Assembly: GCA_015493495.1 (NCBI GenBank)
Contig: WGDB01000146.1
Span: 1-38,849, forward strand
Origin: Helicobacteraceae bacterium
Lineage (GTDB): Bacteria > Campylobacterota > Campylobacteria > Campylobacterales > Sulfurimonadaceae
Direction: 5' to 3'
Length of the DNA stretch: 38,849 bases
Below are positions 1 through 8,715 of the stretch, in pieces. A model generated the notes under the pieces. The model was given only the letters and a program-made list of their open reading frames with translations, was not told the DNA's origin and searched no databases. Numbering within the stretch: the stretch's first letter is position 1; each line of letters starts with the position of its first letter. The translations under genes and the position numbers were made by a program.

Positions 1-216
1 GAATTATGCAGGACTGCAAAATATAAATAGAGCATAAAAGGAAAAAATAAGGGGCTGTAGTTTTTAAAAGCTTCTTATACATGCCCCTCATGATTTCTCC
101 AAAACTCGCAACAGCATACTTTTGTAATCCAATTCTCAATCAAAAAAATACATTTACATATTTTTAATCATACTTAATGTATTATTCGTTTTTCAAATAA
201 TATATTAAGATTTTTC

Positions 217-1362
217 ATGACCATTGATTATGCTTCCGTAAACCAAAAACAGTTAGAACAAGATATAAACACGATTAAAAAAAACATAGGTAAACCTACT
301 TATGATGATTATTTACATATGCGTAAAATGGAACGTTGGGCACGTGCTTTTACTGTTTTGGGTTACTCCATGGCGTGGATATTTCCTTTAAACATATTAG
401 GGGCTTTGTTTATAGCTATAGGCAGTGTGGGGCGCTGGACCTGTGTTACCCATCCTGTGATGCATGGTGCATATGACAAGGTTGAAAAAGCACCTCGAAA
501 CTACACGAGAAAAGGGTTTGCTCGTGGCTGGAGAAGGCTTCTTGACTGGAATGACTGGATATCACCTGAAGCGTGGGAGTATGAACACAACATCATGCAC
601 CACTATTCTCTAGGTGAAAAAGATGATCCTGATAATGTAGAACTGAACCTGGAACAGGTACGTCATATTAAACTGCCTATGTTTGTGAAGTACATGGGCC
701 TCTTTTTGTTTACTATGGTCTGGAAGTTTGTGGTCTACTCACCTTCATGTTTAAATGCTCTTAACAACTTGCAACGTAGAAAAGCAGGTCAAGAGGAGCA
801 CTACAGCTGTATGCGTGCTGATGCATGGAACCCTTTAAAACCACAAGGCTTTCACCTGCTGATCAAGCTCTATTTACCCTATATCGCATTTAGGTTTGTC
901 CTCATACCTTTACTGTTTTTACCTTTTGGCAGTGACATCGCCTTAACGGTATTTTACACCACGTTGTTAGCAGAGGCATTTACCAACATATACTCTTTTG
1001 TGCTTATTCTCCCTAACCACTCAGCAGAAGACATCTACCGTTTTGAAGAGCCATCTGAGGGTAAAGGTGAGTTCTATCTTCGTCAGATCCTTGGCAGTGT
1101 GAACTATAAGACGGGTGGAGACTTAAATGACTTTTTACACGGTTGGTTAAACTATCAGATAGAACATCATCTCTTTCCTAATCTGCCTCTTTCTCAATAC
1201 CAGAAAATGCAGCCTATTGTAAAAGAGGTCTGTAAAAAGCATAACCTGCCATATCGTCAGGAAAGCGTCTTTAAACGTGTTTGGATGACGGTAGAACTTA
1301 TTGTAGGTAAGACCAACCTGTTAGTTATTAAAAGGGCTGAAGAACGTGCTGTAGCTGCTTAG
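217..1362 (+). CDS. Membrane fatty acid desaturase
   Basis: This is a di-iron integral-membrane desaturase that would put a double bond into membrane lipid acyl chains. The three histidine boxes are visible: HPVMH at residues 79-83, HNIMHH at about 124-129 and QIEHH at 314-318, the last being typical of front-end or acyl-lipid desaturases. Hydrophobic stretches lie at about 45-70, 155-175 and 220-260. The length of 381 residues is normal for the family. The ATG at 217 follows a very AT-rich leader (about 80% A+T) without a clear Shine-Dalgarno sequence. The gene stands alone, convergent with groEL. The exact position of desaturation cannot be read from the sequence. Confidence 0.9.
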   Translation: MTIDYASVNQKQLEQDINTIKKNIGKPTYDDYLHMRKMERWARAFTVLGYSMAWIFPLNILGALFIAIGSVGRWTCVTHPVMHGAYDKVEKAPRNYTRKGFARGWRRLLDWNDWISPEAWEYEHNIMHHYSLGEKDDPDNVELNLEQVRHIKLPMFVKYMGLFLFTMVWKFVVYSPSCLNALNNLQRRKAGQEEHYSCMRADAWNPLKPQGFHLLIKLYLPYIAFRFVLIPLLFLPFGSDIALTVFYTTLLAEAFTNIYSFVLILPNHSAEDIYRFEEPSEGKGEFYLRQILGSVNYKTGGDLNDFLHGWLNYQIEHHLFPNLPLSQYQKMQPIVKEVCKKHNLPYRQESVFKRVWMTVELIVGKTNLLVIKRAEERAVAA

Positions 1363-1550
1363 TTGAAGCGTGTCAGGTACTGCTTATCGAACTTTCAATG
1401 ATGACTTTACAAACAAAACATTGAATTCTGTCATCTAGTCGATATTAATAAGTATGAGTTTTGTTTTAGAAATGAAGATGAAGTTCTAATTGTTTATGTG
1501 GTTAAAGTGGCGCATTGTAAAGAAGTTTAGCAAGTAAGAAGAAAAGTATC

Positions 1551-1587
1551 GCTCAGCATAGGAGTTCAAGAAACCCCTATGTCGAGC
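1551..1587 (-). terminator. Rho-independent terminator after groEL
   Basis: An inverted repeat has an inner stem CATAGG (1557-1562) / CCTATG (1576-1581) and an outer stem GCTC (1551-1554) / GAGC (1584-1587). Read on the minus strand it is followed by a T-rich run (complement of 1536-1549). It lies 22 nt past the groEL stop, so it most likely ends the groES-groEL transcript. Confidence 0.6.
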
Positions 1588-1608
1588 AAGAGCATCAGCC
1601 TTAGCTGA

Positions 1609-3252
1609 TTACATGCCCATTGGCATACCTGGCATTCCACCACCCATATCACCGCCAGCTGGTGCTGCTGGTGTTGGTTCTGGGATATCGTGGATCGTTG
1701 CTTCTGTTGTGAGGAGCATACTTGAAACTGATGTTGCGTTGGTTAGGGCAACACGTGCTACTTTAAGTGGGTCGATGATACCCGCTTCAAACATATCAAC
1801 ATATTCGCCAGTTGCTGCGTTGAAGCCTGTAGTGTCGTTGTCTGCTGTTTCGATGGCATTTACAACAACACCCGCGTCAAAGCCTGCATTGGTAGCGATC
1901 TGCTTGACTGGTGCTTTTACAGCGCGTAGGATGATTTCACAACCTATCTTCTGGTCGCCTTCCAAGTCTGGTAGAGAGACCTTAGATGCTGCGCGTACAA
2001 GTGCTGCACCCCCACCGATGATGATACCCTCTTCAACAGCTGCTTTAGTTGCTGAAAGTGCATCGTCTACACGGTCTTTTTTCTCTTTCATCTCTGTCTC
2101 TGTTGCTGCACCGACTTTGATCACGGCAACACCACCAGAAAGCTTCGCAAGACGCTCTTGGAGTTTCTCTTTGTCATACTCAGAAGTTGTTGTCTCCATC
2201 TGTGTCTTGATCTCAGCGATGCGAGATGCAACCGCCTCTTTAGAACCAACACCGTTAACGATAACACTGTTGTCTTTGTCTATAACAACACGTGCAGCCT
2301 GTCCAAGATCTTGGATAGTTGTTGACTCCAGTGTACGACCGATCTCTTCAGAGATGATCTGACCACCTGTCAAGATCGCGATGTCTTGTAACATGGCTTT
2401 ACGACGATCACCAAAACCTGGTGCTTTTACAGCCGTGATGTTCAAGATACCGCGCATTTTGTTAACAACCAATGTTGCCAATGCTTCACCCTCAACATCT
2501 TCAGCGATGATAAGCATCGGACGGTTGGTCTTTTGTACTTGCTCAAGAACAGGAAGGATATCTTTGAGGTTAGAGATCTTACCATCAAACATCAAGATAA
2601 ATGGCTGCTCTATCTCTGCTGTCATCTTCTCTGTGTTGGTGATGAAGTAAGGAGAGAGGTACCCGCGGTCAAACTGCATACCTTCAACAACGTCAAGCTC
2701 ATCGCTGATACCTTTAGCCTCTTCAACAGTGATGACACCGTCTTGACCTACCTTGTCCATCGCTTCAGCGATCATGTCACCGATGCTTGTGTCAGAGTTT
2801 GCAGAGATACTTGCAACCTGAGCGATCTCTTTTTTACCCGCGACTTTCATAGAAGCCTCAGTAAGGTGTGTCAAGATCTCAGTCATCGCCTTATCCATAC
2901 CGCGCTTTACTTCTACAGGGTTTGCACCCGCAGTGATGTTACGAAGACCTTCAGTGAAGATAGCGTTGGCAAGAACAGTAGCAGTCGTTGTACCGTCTCC
3001 TGCTTCGTCTGCTGTGTTGGCAGAGACCTGCTTGACCAGTTGTGCGCCCATGTTCTCTAATGGGTCTTTTAGCTCAACTTCACGTGCTACTGAAACACCA
3101 TCTTTAGTAATAACAGGTGCACCGTATGAACGCTGTATCAAAACGTTACGACCGCGTGGCCCCATAGTGACTTTTACTGCATCGGTGAGTTTTTGAACAC
3201 CCTCTGCTAGCGCGTTACGTGCATTGTCTGAATAATGAATTTCTTTTGCCAT
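1609..3252 (-). CDS. groL: Chaperonin GroEL (Hsp60)
   Basis: This is the 60-kDa chaperonin that forms the double-ring ATP-dependent folding chamber with GroES in the cytoplasm. Its 547 residues match the family length. The N-terminus has the standard [15 protein letters not shown]-type start, the ATP-binding [10 protein letters not shown] stretch sits near residue 86, and the C-terminus ends in the flexible Gly/Met tail ([15 protein letters not shown]). It follows groES by 25 nt on the minus strand. The upstream AAGGAG-type site (complement of the run just after 3252) supports the ATG at 3252. It is the second gene of the groESL operon. Confidence 0.98.
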   Translation of the reverse strand: MAKEIHYSDNARNALAEGVQKLTDAVKVTMGPRGRNVLIQRSYGAPVITKDGVSVAREVELKDPLENMGAQLVKQVSANTADEAGDGTTTATVLANAIFTEGLRNITAGANPVEVKRGMDKAMTEILTHLTEASMKVAGKKEIAQVASISANSDTSIGDMIAEAMDKVGQDGVITVEEAKGISDELDVVEGMQFDRGYLSPYFITNTEKMTAEIEQPFILMFDGKISNLKDILPVLEQVQKTNRPMLIIAEDVEGEALATLVVNKMRGILNITAVKAPGFGDRRKAMLQDIAILTGGQIISEEIGRTLESTTIQDLGQAARVVIDKDNSVIVNGVGSKEAVASRIAEIKTQMETTTSEYDKEKLQERLAKLSGGVAVIKVGAATETEMKEKKDRVDDALSATKAAVEEGIIIGGGAALVRAASKVSLPDLEGDQKIGCEIILRAVKAPVKQIATNAGFDAGVVVNAIETADNDTTGFNAATGEYVDMFEAGIIDPLKVARVALTNATSVSSMLLTTEATIHDIPEPTPAAPAGGDMGGGMPGMPMGM

Positions 3253-3277
3253 AATTGTTCTCCTTATAGTTTAATAG

Positions 3278-3538
3278 TTATTTGATGATTCCAAAAAGGT
3301 CGTCGAGTTCCATGATGAGATAGTTCTCACCCTCTACCTTAAACTCATTGCCCGCATACTTGCCAAAGACAACAACGTCTCCAACTTTTACGTTCTCTAC
3401 CTCTGTAGAGACAGCAACAACTTTTCCAGTTGATGGTTTCTCTGTAGCATTGTCAGGAATGATGATCCCTGACGCTGTCGTTTTAGCTTCTTCTGTACGT
3501 GAAACAAGTACACGTTTTCCAAGTGGTTCAAAGTTCAT
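3278..3538 (-). CDS. groS: Co-chaperonin GroES (Hsp10)
   Basis: This 86-residue protein forms the heptameric lid of the GroEL cage. Typical GroES features are visible: an N-terminal PLGKRVLV strand, the mobile-loop region [15 protein letters not shown], and a C-terminal [16 protein letters not shown]-type end. It is the first gene of the groESL operon and lies 25 nt before groEL. A HAIR-like inverted repeat at 3609-3629 sits about 70 nt upstream and suggests heat-shock control by an HspR-type repressor (inference). Confidence 0.97.
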   Translation of the reverse strand: MNFEPLGKRVLVSRTEEAKTTASGIIIPDNATEKPSTGKVVAVSTEVENVKVGDVVVFGKYAGNEFKVEGENYLIMELDDLFGIIK

Positions 3539-3608
3539 GTGTATCCTTTATATGTAATATATGTTTTATGGTCGGAATTTTACAAAAATTAAGGCAACAA
3601 GTCAACAA

Positions 3609-3629
3609 CTTTAGTCTTAGAGACTAAAG
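3609..3629. promoter_or_regulatory. HAIR-like inverted repeat (possible HspR operator) upstream of groES
   Basis: CTTTAGT (3609-3615), seven bases, then ACTAAAG (3623-3629) form a perfect inverted repeat; the symmetry extends to 9 bp arms with a 3-nt centre. HspR sites (HAIR) are CTTGAGT-N7-ACTCAAG, so this has the same spacing and differs by one symmetric base per arm. It lies between groES (-) and the methyltransferase (+). The regulator call is inference; no CIRCE element was seen. Confidence 0.5.
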
Positions 3630-3719
3630 GATATTTATAGAGTTTATAAAAGATTAAAATTTGGAGATAAAACAGGTTTTATGATACATTGATAAAGAGA
3701 AATTTCATAAGGACAAGCG

Positions 3720-4325
3720 ATGTCAAGGTTTGATCAAAAAGCAAAAGAGTGGGATGGTTCAGAGCGTAGGCGCGAACTTGCGTTAAGTATTGCCGAGACC
3801 ATTATTAAAAATGTACCTCTGTCCAAAGAGATGCATCTTTTGGACTTTGGCGCAGGTACAGGCCTTATGACCAAATACCTCACACCTTTGGTAAAGAACA
3901 TAACGGCACTCGACTTCTCAAGTGAGATGTTAAAGAAGTTGGAAGAGAACGCAAAAACATGGGGTGGGGCCAAGGTTTCAATGGTACATAGTGATATATT
4001 GAAATATGAAAGTGAAACACAATTTGACGGCATTGTCAGTTCTATGAGTATGCATCATATAGAAGATTTAGAAGTCTTGTTCCAAAAGTTTTCTACGCTT
4101 TTAAGAGCTGATGGATTCATAGCCATCGCTGACCTTGATAAAGAAGATGGAAGTTTTCATGATGATGGCAACGAAGGTGTCCACCATTACGGTTTTGAAC
4201 AAGCCCTCCTAACCAAACTGGCAGAAGAAAATGGCTTTAGAGATGTGACTTTTATAGAGGCTTATACTTTTGAAAAAGAGAATAATCGAAATTATCCGGT
4301 GTTTTTAATGCGGGCATATATCTAA
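3720..4325 (+). CDS. Class I SAM-dependent methyltransferase
   Basis: This small cytoplasmic methyltransferase has a Rossmann-like SAM fold. Motif I is LLDFGAGTGLMTKYL at about residues 40-54, the acidic residue after strand 2 is in ITALDFSSEML, and a post-motif stretch reads FDGIVSSMSMHHIEDL. The length of 201 residues fits the stand-alone Methyltransf_11/25 type. The ATG at 3720 has AAGGA about 6 nt upstream. It is a single gene divergent from groES. The substrate cannot be told from sequence; small-molecule, quinone-like or lipid substrates are all possible. Confidence 0.85.
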   Translation: MSRFDQKAKEWDGSERRRELALSIAETIIKNVPLSKEMHLLDFGAGTGLMTKYLTPLVKNITALDFSSEMLKKLEENAKTWGGAKVSMVHSDILKYESETQFDGIVSSMSMHHIEDLEVLFQKFSTLLRADGFIAIADLDKEDGSFHDDGNEGVHHYGFEQALLTKLAEENGFRDVTFIEAYTFEKENNRNYPVFLMRAYI

Positions 4326-4348
4326 AGTTTGCTCTAAAGTTTTATGCT

Positions 4349-4378
4349 ATTGGGAAGAGGTTAAATATCTTTCCCAAT
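4349..4378. terminator. Bidirectional terminator-like hairpin
   Basis: ATTGGGAA (4349-4356) pairs with TTCCCAAT (4371-4378) around a 14-nt loop. It lies between the convergent methyltransferase and cytochrome c genes and could end both transcripts. No strong T tract is present. Confidence 0.45.
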
Positions 4379-4393
4379 GAGACATCATCATTT

Positions 4394-4795
4394 CTAGTGT
4401 TTACCAGGAGAAAGGTTAACCCCTCTTCGTTCTTCTGTGATATAAGCGATCAAAGCTGTCATACGAGGATCACTCAAGCGCATTTTTTTACCCTCAAGTG
4501 GGTTGGCAATACACCAATTGATCATTTCAGATATGGTAACAACTTTCCCTAACTGTTTTTGGAACTTTGGATAGGTCTCAGGATGAGTATTGGCTGCATT
4601 AGGGTGACATTCGTTACAGGTCACAGTATTACTTCCTAACCGAGGATTGGTAAAAACTTTTCTTCCCTCTTTAACAACAAACTGATATTCACTTTTCCAA
4701 TGTTTTAGATTCTTGTTTGAAAATTCATCTGCAGTTAGGCTTGTTGTTCCAAGCAATCCATAAATGACTGCTACTGACATTAATATATTTTTCAT
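4394..4795 (-). CDS. Periplasmic mono-haem c-type cytochrome
   Basis: A Sec signal peptide occupies roughly the first 22 residues, followed by one haem-binding motif CNECH (residues 60-64) and a SoxA-like stretch containing INWCIANPLEGKKM. The protein is about 133 residues and would act in the periplasm as an electron carrier or a small thiosulfate/sulfur-related cytochrome. The ATG at 4795 is preferred because AAGGAG ends 5 nt before it; a GTG at 4801 is also in frame. It is the last gene of the minus-strand operon rubrerythrin - peroxidase - phosphoesterase - cytochrome, 9 nt after the phosphoesterase. A SoxA fragment-like function is possible but unproved. Confidence 0.75.
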   Translation of the reverse strand: MKNILMSVAVIYGLLGTTSLTADEFSNKNLKHWKSEYQFVVKEGRKVFTNPRLGSNTVTCNECHPNAANTHPETYPKFQKQLGKVVTISEMINWCIANPLEGKKMRLSDPRMTALIAYITEERRGVNLSPGKH

Positions 4796-4804
4796 AATCA
4801 CTCC

Positions 4805-5881
4805 TTAATAGTGTTCTTGTGACGGAATCTTTTTTTCCTGAAAATCAATATCTTCCGGACGTTCATGTTTATGATTATATGCTACCGTTCTATTTTTATT
4901 ATTTGGCAATTGGTAATGTATGTTAGTACGCCCTGTATGCACATTAATCATCTGCCATCCTGTTGCATCACGCTCAAAGAACGGATCAGCTCTATTCATC
5001 TCTATGGTCATCTTTGGTAAATATGTTGGTTTTACTTTTGAATATGATTGAGGATATGGCCATGGCCATGCCGTTGACATCACAGAATTAAAAGAGATGT
5101 TGTTGATCTTGTTATATTGGATCTGATGCACATGTCCATAGATGACATTGACCTTGTCAAATGGTTTCAAGATATCTTGAATAAGATCTGCATCATCAGT
5201 CCAGAAGTTCCACCCTTTAAATATTTTTTGAAGTGGAGAGTGTGAAAAAACAACCAATGGTGTCTCTTTAGGAAGATCTTTAAGATCATTTTTCAACCAT
5301 TGTCTTTGTGCTTCTCCTACCATAAATGGAGAGCCATTTGGATCATCCAGTCCTGCCATTGTCTGCATTCTAGCCATTGGGTTTTTCCATTTATTTGTCC
5401 ACTCTTCATCAACTAAAATAGAGTTTAGAACGACAAAATGGACACCTTTATGCTCAAAACTGTAATGCGTATCCCCAAAACATTTTTGCCAATGTTCACC
5501 AAGGTCCAGATAATAGTCATGCTCTCCCATCATCATCTTCATAGGTGAATGAAGTGCAGACAAAATCTCTGCACCATGATCTATCTCTGCCGCTTTTCCA
5601 AGTTGCGCAAGATCCCCACCAAAAATTACAAAGTCTGGTCTAGGACTCATCATATTGCACTCTGCTACAGCGCGCTTAAGTCCCATGTCCCAGTTACGAA
5701 CAAATTTTGTTCCTTTGATCTGTTGTAAATGGGCATCTGAGATGAAAGCAAAGGTGAAATCTTCAACTTGTTTTTCTTCAGGTTTAGCCGACATTCCAAA
5801 TGCAACTTCTACAAGAGTGATCGGTAAGAGTGTTCCTGCAACCATCTTTGAAGATGATCTTATAAAGTCTCTACGTTCCAT
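4805..5881 (-). CDS. Tat-exported calcineurin-like metallophosphoesterase
   Basis: The N-terminus ERRDFIRSSSKMVAGTLLP is a twin-arginine signal, so folded export to the periplasm is likely. Metal-binding motifs appear in order: DAH (49-51), GGDL (88-91), GEHD (119-122, where most family members have GNHD), a HSPL motif near residue 215 and a GHVHQ motif near 249. The 358 residues match secreted 3',5'-cAMP-phosphodiesterase/acid-phosphatase-like members. AAGGAATAATT precedes the ATG. It starts 3 nt from the stop of the cytochrome c peroxidase, so it is in the same operon. Its substrate is unknown; the Asn-to-Glu change in the third motif is unusual. Confidence 0.85.
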   Translation of the reverse strand: MERRDFIRSSSKMVAGTLLPITLVEVAFGMSAKPEEKQVEDFTFAFISDAHLQQIKGTKFVRNWDMGLKRAVAECNMMSPRPDFVIFGGDLAQLGKAAEIDHGAEILSALHSPMKMMMGEHDYYLDLGEHWQKCFGDTHYSFEHKGVHFVVLNSILVDEEWTNKWKNPMARMQTMAGLDDPNGSPFMVGEAQRQWLKNDLKDLPKETPLVVFSHSPLQKIFKGWNFWTDDADLIQDILKPFDKVNVIYGHVHQIQYNKINNISFNSVMSTAWPWPYPQSYSKVKPTYLPKMTIEMNRADPFFERDATGWQMINVHTGRTNIHYQLPNNKNRTVAYNHKHERPEDIDFQEKKIPSQEHY

Positions 5882-5883
5882 AA

Positions 5884-7017
5884 TTATTCCTTTATCTGTT
5901 CATATTGTGGAGAAGTAAGCGCACGCATAAATGCTACAAGATCTATCATCTGCTCTGTACTGAGACCTAGTGGGCGAATACCTCCATCTAAAAACGGTGT
6001 AACAGGGTCAGTTGGGCTCATACGTCCACCAAAGTTGTACCAAGCAACTACCTCTTCCAGTGTTGACATACTTCCATCATGCATGTATGGGCCTGTTTTA
6101 GCTATATTTCGCAGTGTAGGGGTTTTAAAAGCACCCATATCATCACCTTCTTTTGAAAACGCATAACGTCCCAGCTCTGAAAACCGTTTATGTTCTAGGA
6201 CTAACTCATCACCTGCAACTTTATCTTTACCTTTTGCTATTTCTTTAGCTAGTATGTCTGAGTACTCTGAAGCAACCTCAAGTTCATCTTTACCAAGTGC
6301 TCTGAACCCAATACCAAGATTGTGAAAAGAGTTATCTGTAAAAATAGCGCTGGTTTGGCTGATGGTATGACAAGAAACACATCTTCCTTCTCCTACATAG
6401 ATCTCAAATCCTCGTTTTTCTTGAGCATTTAAAGCGTCTTCCTCATCTCCATACCAATAACGATCAAACTTGGAATTACCCGAAATAACTGTTCTCTCAA
6501 AACTGGCGACTGCTTTAGTAAAGTGTTCTATAGTAATCTCCTCCTTTGATACACCAAAGACTTCATTGAACTGCTGTACGTAATACGAATCGTTTTTTAA
6601 CATATCCGTTAAGTCATCCCATGAATGAAGACCACCCTCCACCGGATTGATCGGGGGAAACTTCGATTGTTCTTCAAGACTGGGTACTCGCCCATCCCAA
6701 AACTGAGATGTATAGTAAGCTGCATTTATGACTGTAGGTGCATTACGTGTCCCCATTCGTGCTCCAGTTTTGTCCGTAAAACCTTTTGAGACACTTAAAT
6801 GATCGCTAAAGGCTTTCTCCTGAGCATGACATGTGGCACAACTGACTTTACCATCGGCACTGAAGCGAGGATCATGATAGAGGGTATTACCAAGCTCTAT
6901 TTTTTCTTTTGTTTGTGGGTTGTCTTCTGGTACGGGTACTTCAGGTAATCCTAAAGGTGCCGAAAAGAGCGATGTACCAAAAAGAAAACTACTTATGACT
7001 ACTGATAAAACTTTCAT
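5884..7017 (-). CDS. Di-haem cytochrome c peroxidase (CCP/MauG family)
   Basis: This periplasmic enzyme reduces hydrogen peroxide to water with electrons from c-type cytochromes. There are two CxxCH haem sites: CATCH at 60-64 and CVSCH at 213-217. The family stretch with KTPTLRNIAKTGPYMHDGS lies towards the C-terminus. The ATG at 7017 is chosen because it begins a clean signal peptide (MKVLSVVISSFLFGTSLFSA) and has AGGGAG upstream; the longer in-frame extension overlaps rubrerythrin. Its 377 residues are close to the usual mature length plus signal. It lies between rubrerythrin and the phosphoesterase, which points to a peroxide-defence operon under PerR. Confidence 0.93.
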   Translation of the reverse strand: MKVLSVVISSFLFGTSLFSAPLGLPEVPVPEDNPQTKEKIELGNTLYHDPRFSADGKVSCATCHAQEKAFSDHLSVSKGFTDKTGARMGTRNAPTVINAAYYTSQFWDGRVPSLEEQSKFPPINPVEGGLHSWDDLTDMLKNDSYYVQQFNEVFGVSKEEITIEHFTKAVASFERTVISGNSKFDRYWYGDEEDALNAQEKRGFEIYVGEGRCVSCHTISQTSAIFTDNSFHNLGIGFRALGKDELEVASEYSDILAKEIAKGKDKVAGDELVLEHKRFSELGRYAFSKEGDDMGAFKTPTLRNIAKTGPYMHDGSMSTLEEVVAWYNFGGRMSPTDPVTPFLDGGIRPLGLSTEQMIDLVAFMRALTSPQYEQIKE

Positions 7018-7027
7018 TTCATACTCC

Positions 7028-7675
7028 CTAGTTGAGATGTTCTCGTTTAAAGAACTCTTGAGATGCCTTACACAATGGACAAGCTTTTGGTGCTTTTTTA
7101 CCACGGTGTACATGACCACATACTTCACAAACCCAAAACTCATCTTCACTACTTTGAAAAAAGCCTTCATCTTCTAAATGAGACTTAAGCTCTTGATATT
7201 CACGTTCATGTTCTACTTCAACTTTTGCAATAGCCTTCAGCAAACGGGCAATGTCATGGAAGCCTTCTTCTTTGGCAATAGCGACAAAATTAGGATACAT
7301 TTCAGTATGTTCATAATTCTCACCTTCCATTGCGATATCAAGATTTTTAAGAGTATTATGAATCTCAATACCATACATGAGTTTGTTGTAGGCCTTAAAC
7401 TCGGCTAGCGCATGATATTTCTCATTTTGTGCTGCTTCCATGAAATGCTCTGAAATAACATGCCAACCATCTTCTTTCGCCATCTCGGCAAAAAACTCAT
7501 ATTTGTTTCTAGCCATACTCTCACCTGCAAAGGCTTTCATTAAGTTCACAGCAGTTAAATTGGCAGTTGTCAATGTCATTGGCACTGCACAACATGTCAA
7601 TTCACCTTTACCAACTGTTTGGACTTCTATTTCACTTCCACAAACATTACATTTGTAACTTTCGTACTGTCTCAT
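7028..7675 (-). CDS. rbr: Rubrerythrin with N-terminal desulforedoxin-like and C-terminal rubredoxin domains
   Basis: This is a non-haem iron peroxidase of the cytoplasm. It has three parts: an N-terminal Cys4 iron centre (C9, C12, C28, C29 with adjacent CC as in desulforedoxin), a central four-helix ferritin-like di-iron domain (AFAGESMARNKYEFFAEMA and later EHEREYQEL), and a C-terminal rubredoxin site (C182, C185, C198, C201). The ATG at 7675 is preferred over 7711 because AGAGGTGGG lies just before it. It is the first gene of the minus-strand peroxide operon and diverges from the PerR-like regulator. Confidence 0.93.
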   Translation of the reverse strand: MRQYESYKCNVCGSEIEVQTVGKGELTCCAVPMTLTTANLTAVNLMKAFAGESMARNKYEFFAEMAKEDGWHVISEHFMEAAQNEKYHALAEFKAYNKLMYGIEIHNTLKNLDIAMEGENYEHTEMYPNFVAIAKEEGFHDIARLLKAIAKVEVEHEREYQELKSHLEDEGFFQSSEDEFWVCEVCGHVHRGKKAPKACPLCKASQEFFKREHLN

Positions 7676-7733
7676 TTTCCCACCTCTTTCTAAACGATAA
7701 TTTTTATTCATAACTATTGTATGATAATGAAAC

Positions 7734-7758
7734 TTAAATAGGAATTATTCCTATTTAA
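7734..7758. promoter_or_regulatory. 25-bp palindrome, probable PerR/Fur-family operator
   Basis: TTAAATAGGAAT (7734-7745), one central T, then ATTCCTATTTAA (7747-7758) form a perfect 12-1-12 inverted repeat. Its core keeps the 7-1-7 symmetry of PerR/Fur boxes. It lies 58 nt upstream of rbr and about 125 nt upstream of the regulator gene in their shared divergent promoter region. Which regulator binds is inference from position. Confidence 0.65.
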
Positions 7759-7883
7759 AAAGTATTACTATACAAATTAGTGCTAATCTTTCATAATATA
7801 ATTAAAATTTAGTTTTTAAAAAGTGTTTGATAAAATACACTTATATAAGTCAAACTATTCAAATAAATAAAAGGAGCTACCAT

Positions 7884-8300
7884 ATGTCTAGCTATCAAGA
7901 AATTTTACAAAACAACAATCTAAAAGCGACACACCAAAGAATAGCAATTCTTGAAGCTATTGATCATGCGGGTCATATTGATGTAGATAAGCTCTTTAAA
8001 AACTTGAGAAAACATTTTCCTACACTGGCTTTGGGCACCATGTATAGAAATCTTTCAGAAATGTCAGATAAACATATTTTATTAGAGGTCACGCTTCCTG
8101 GTCAAAAAGTAAAATATGAATTAAAAAAAGAACCACATATACATCTTGTTTGTAATTGGTGCGGAAAAATCGAAGATAGAATACTTGATATTGAAGATAA
8201 AATAAAAGAGTGTGAAGAAGAGAATGATTTTACAGTATTAGATAGTAATATTGTGTTTACTGGCCTTTGTAAAAAATGCCAAGATCAAAAAAAAGTGTAA
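7884..8300 (+). CDS. perR: Fur-family peroxide regulator (PerR-like)
   Basis: This 138-residue metal-dependent repressor has an N-terminal winged helix (LKATHQRIAILEAI at about 13-26, and TLALGTMYRNLSEM) and a C-terminal dimerisation domain. The four structural zinc cysteines are C90/C93 and C129/C132, and a histidine-rich regulatory-metal strand EPHIHLVC is present. The ATG at 7884 is chosen because AAGGAG (7871-7876) precedes it; an upstream in-frame ATG at 7827 has no such site. Its divergence from the rubrerythrin operon favours PerR over Fur, but sequence alone does not settle which metal is sensed. Confidence 0.85.
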   Translation: MSSYQEILQNNNLKATHQRIAILEAIDHAGHIDVDKLFKNLRKHFPTLALGTMYRNLSEMSDKHILLEVTLPGQKVKYELKKEPHIHLVCNWCGKIEDRILDIEDKIKECEEENDFTVLDSNIVFTGLCKKCQDQKKV

Positions 8301-8525
8301 CTACTACCCTCTCTTCTAGAGGAGGAAAGGCAATGGCATTAATTTAAGAGTTAAAAATACGGTGTTAATTTTTTTATAAAATAGTTTCAGCTGTTACGTT
8401 ATAGAAATGTTGTGTTTGGGTGGATACATTAGGTTGAAATGTACTAAATAGTACTAAACATCAATGTTTTGCGAAATTAAACATAGTAAGTATTTAGGAT
8501 AATTCCCAAGAATAGGGATTTGAAA
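8301..8525. other. Intergenic region left of the element
   Basis: No gene was seen here. A weak hairpin CCTCT/AGAGG follows the perR stop and may help termination. The stretch at 8449-8466 (TAGTACTAAACATCAATG) recurs at 27723-27740 with one mismatch, see findings. Confidence 0.5.
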
Positions 8526-8570
8526 TGGTGTCAAGAGGGGGACTTGAACCCCCGACCCCCGGCTTATGAG
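8526..8570 (-). repeat. attL: 45-bp tRNA 3' fragment
   Basis: This is identical over 45 nt to 24530-24574. It covers the CCA end, T arm, variable region and anticodon stem/loop up to the CAT anticodon of the tRNA at the other end, then identity stops (CTCGTT here against ACCAGT there). It is the displaced original 3' end of the tRNA gene and is not a working tRNA. Confidence 0.9.
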
Positions 8571-8715
8571 CTCGTTAAAGAGAACATGGAACACGCTACA
8601 AACCCCACCCATACATGCTTAGAGCAGTTTGAGAAGTGCCAAATGATTGCCTTTTTTCACCATCGCTAAGCCTTGATCCGAGGGAGAAGAGTGCATCATA
8701 AGAAAGGCACTTTAA

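Noticed and set aside
1613-3196. Long plus-strand frames opposite groEL
   Set aside because: They mirror the codon pattern of the conserved groEL gene on the other strand.
8526-8606. A second complete tRNA at the left border
   Set aside because: Only the 3' 45 nt are present; the D arm and 5' acceptor strand are missing, so it is an att fragment.
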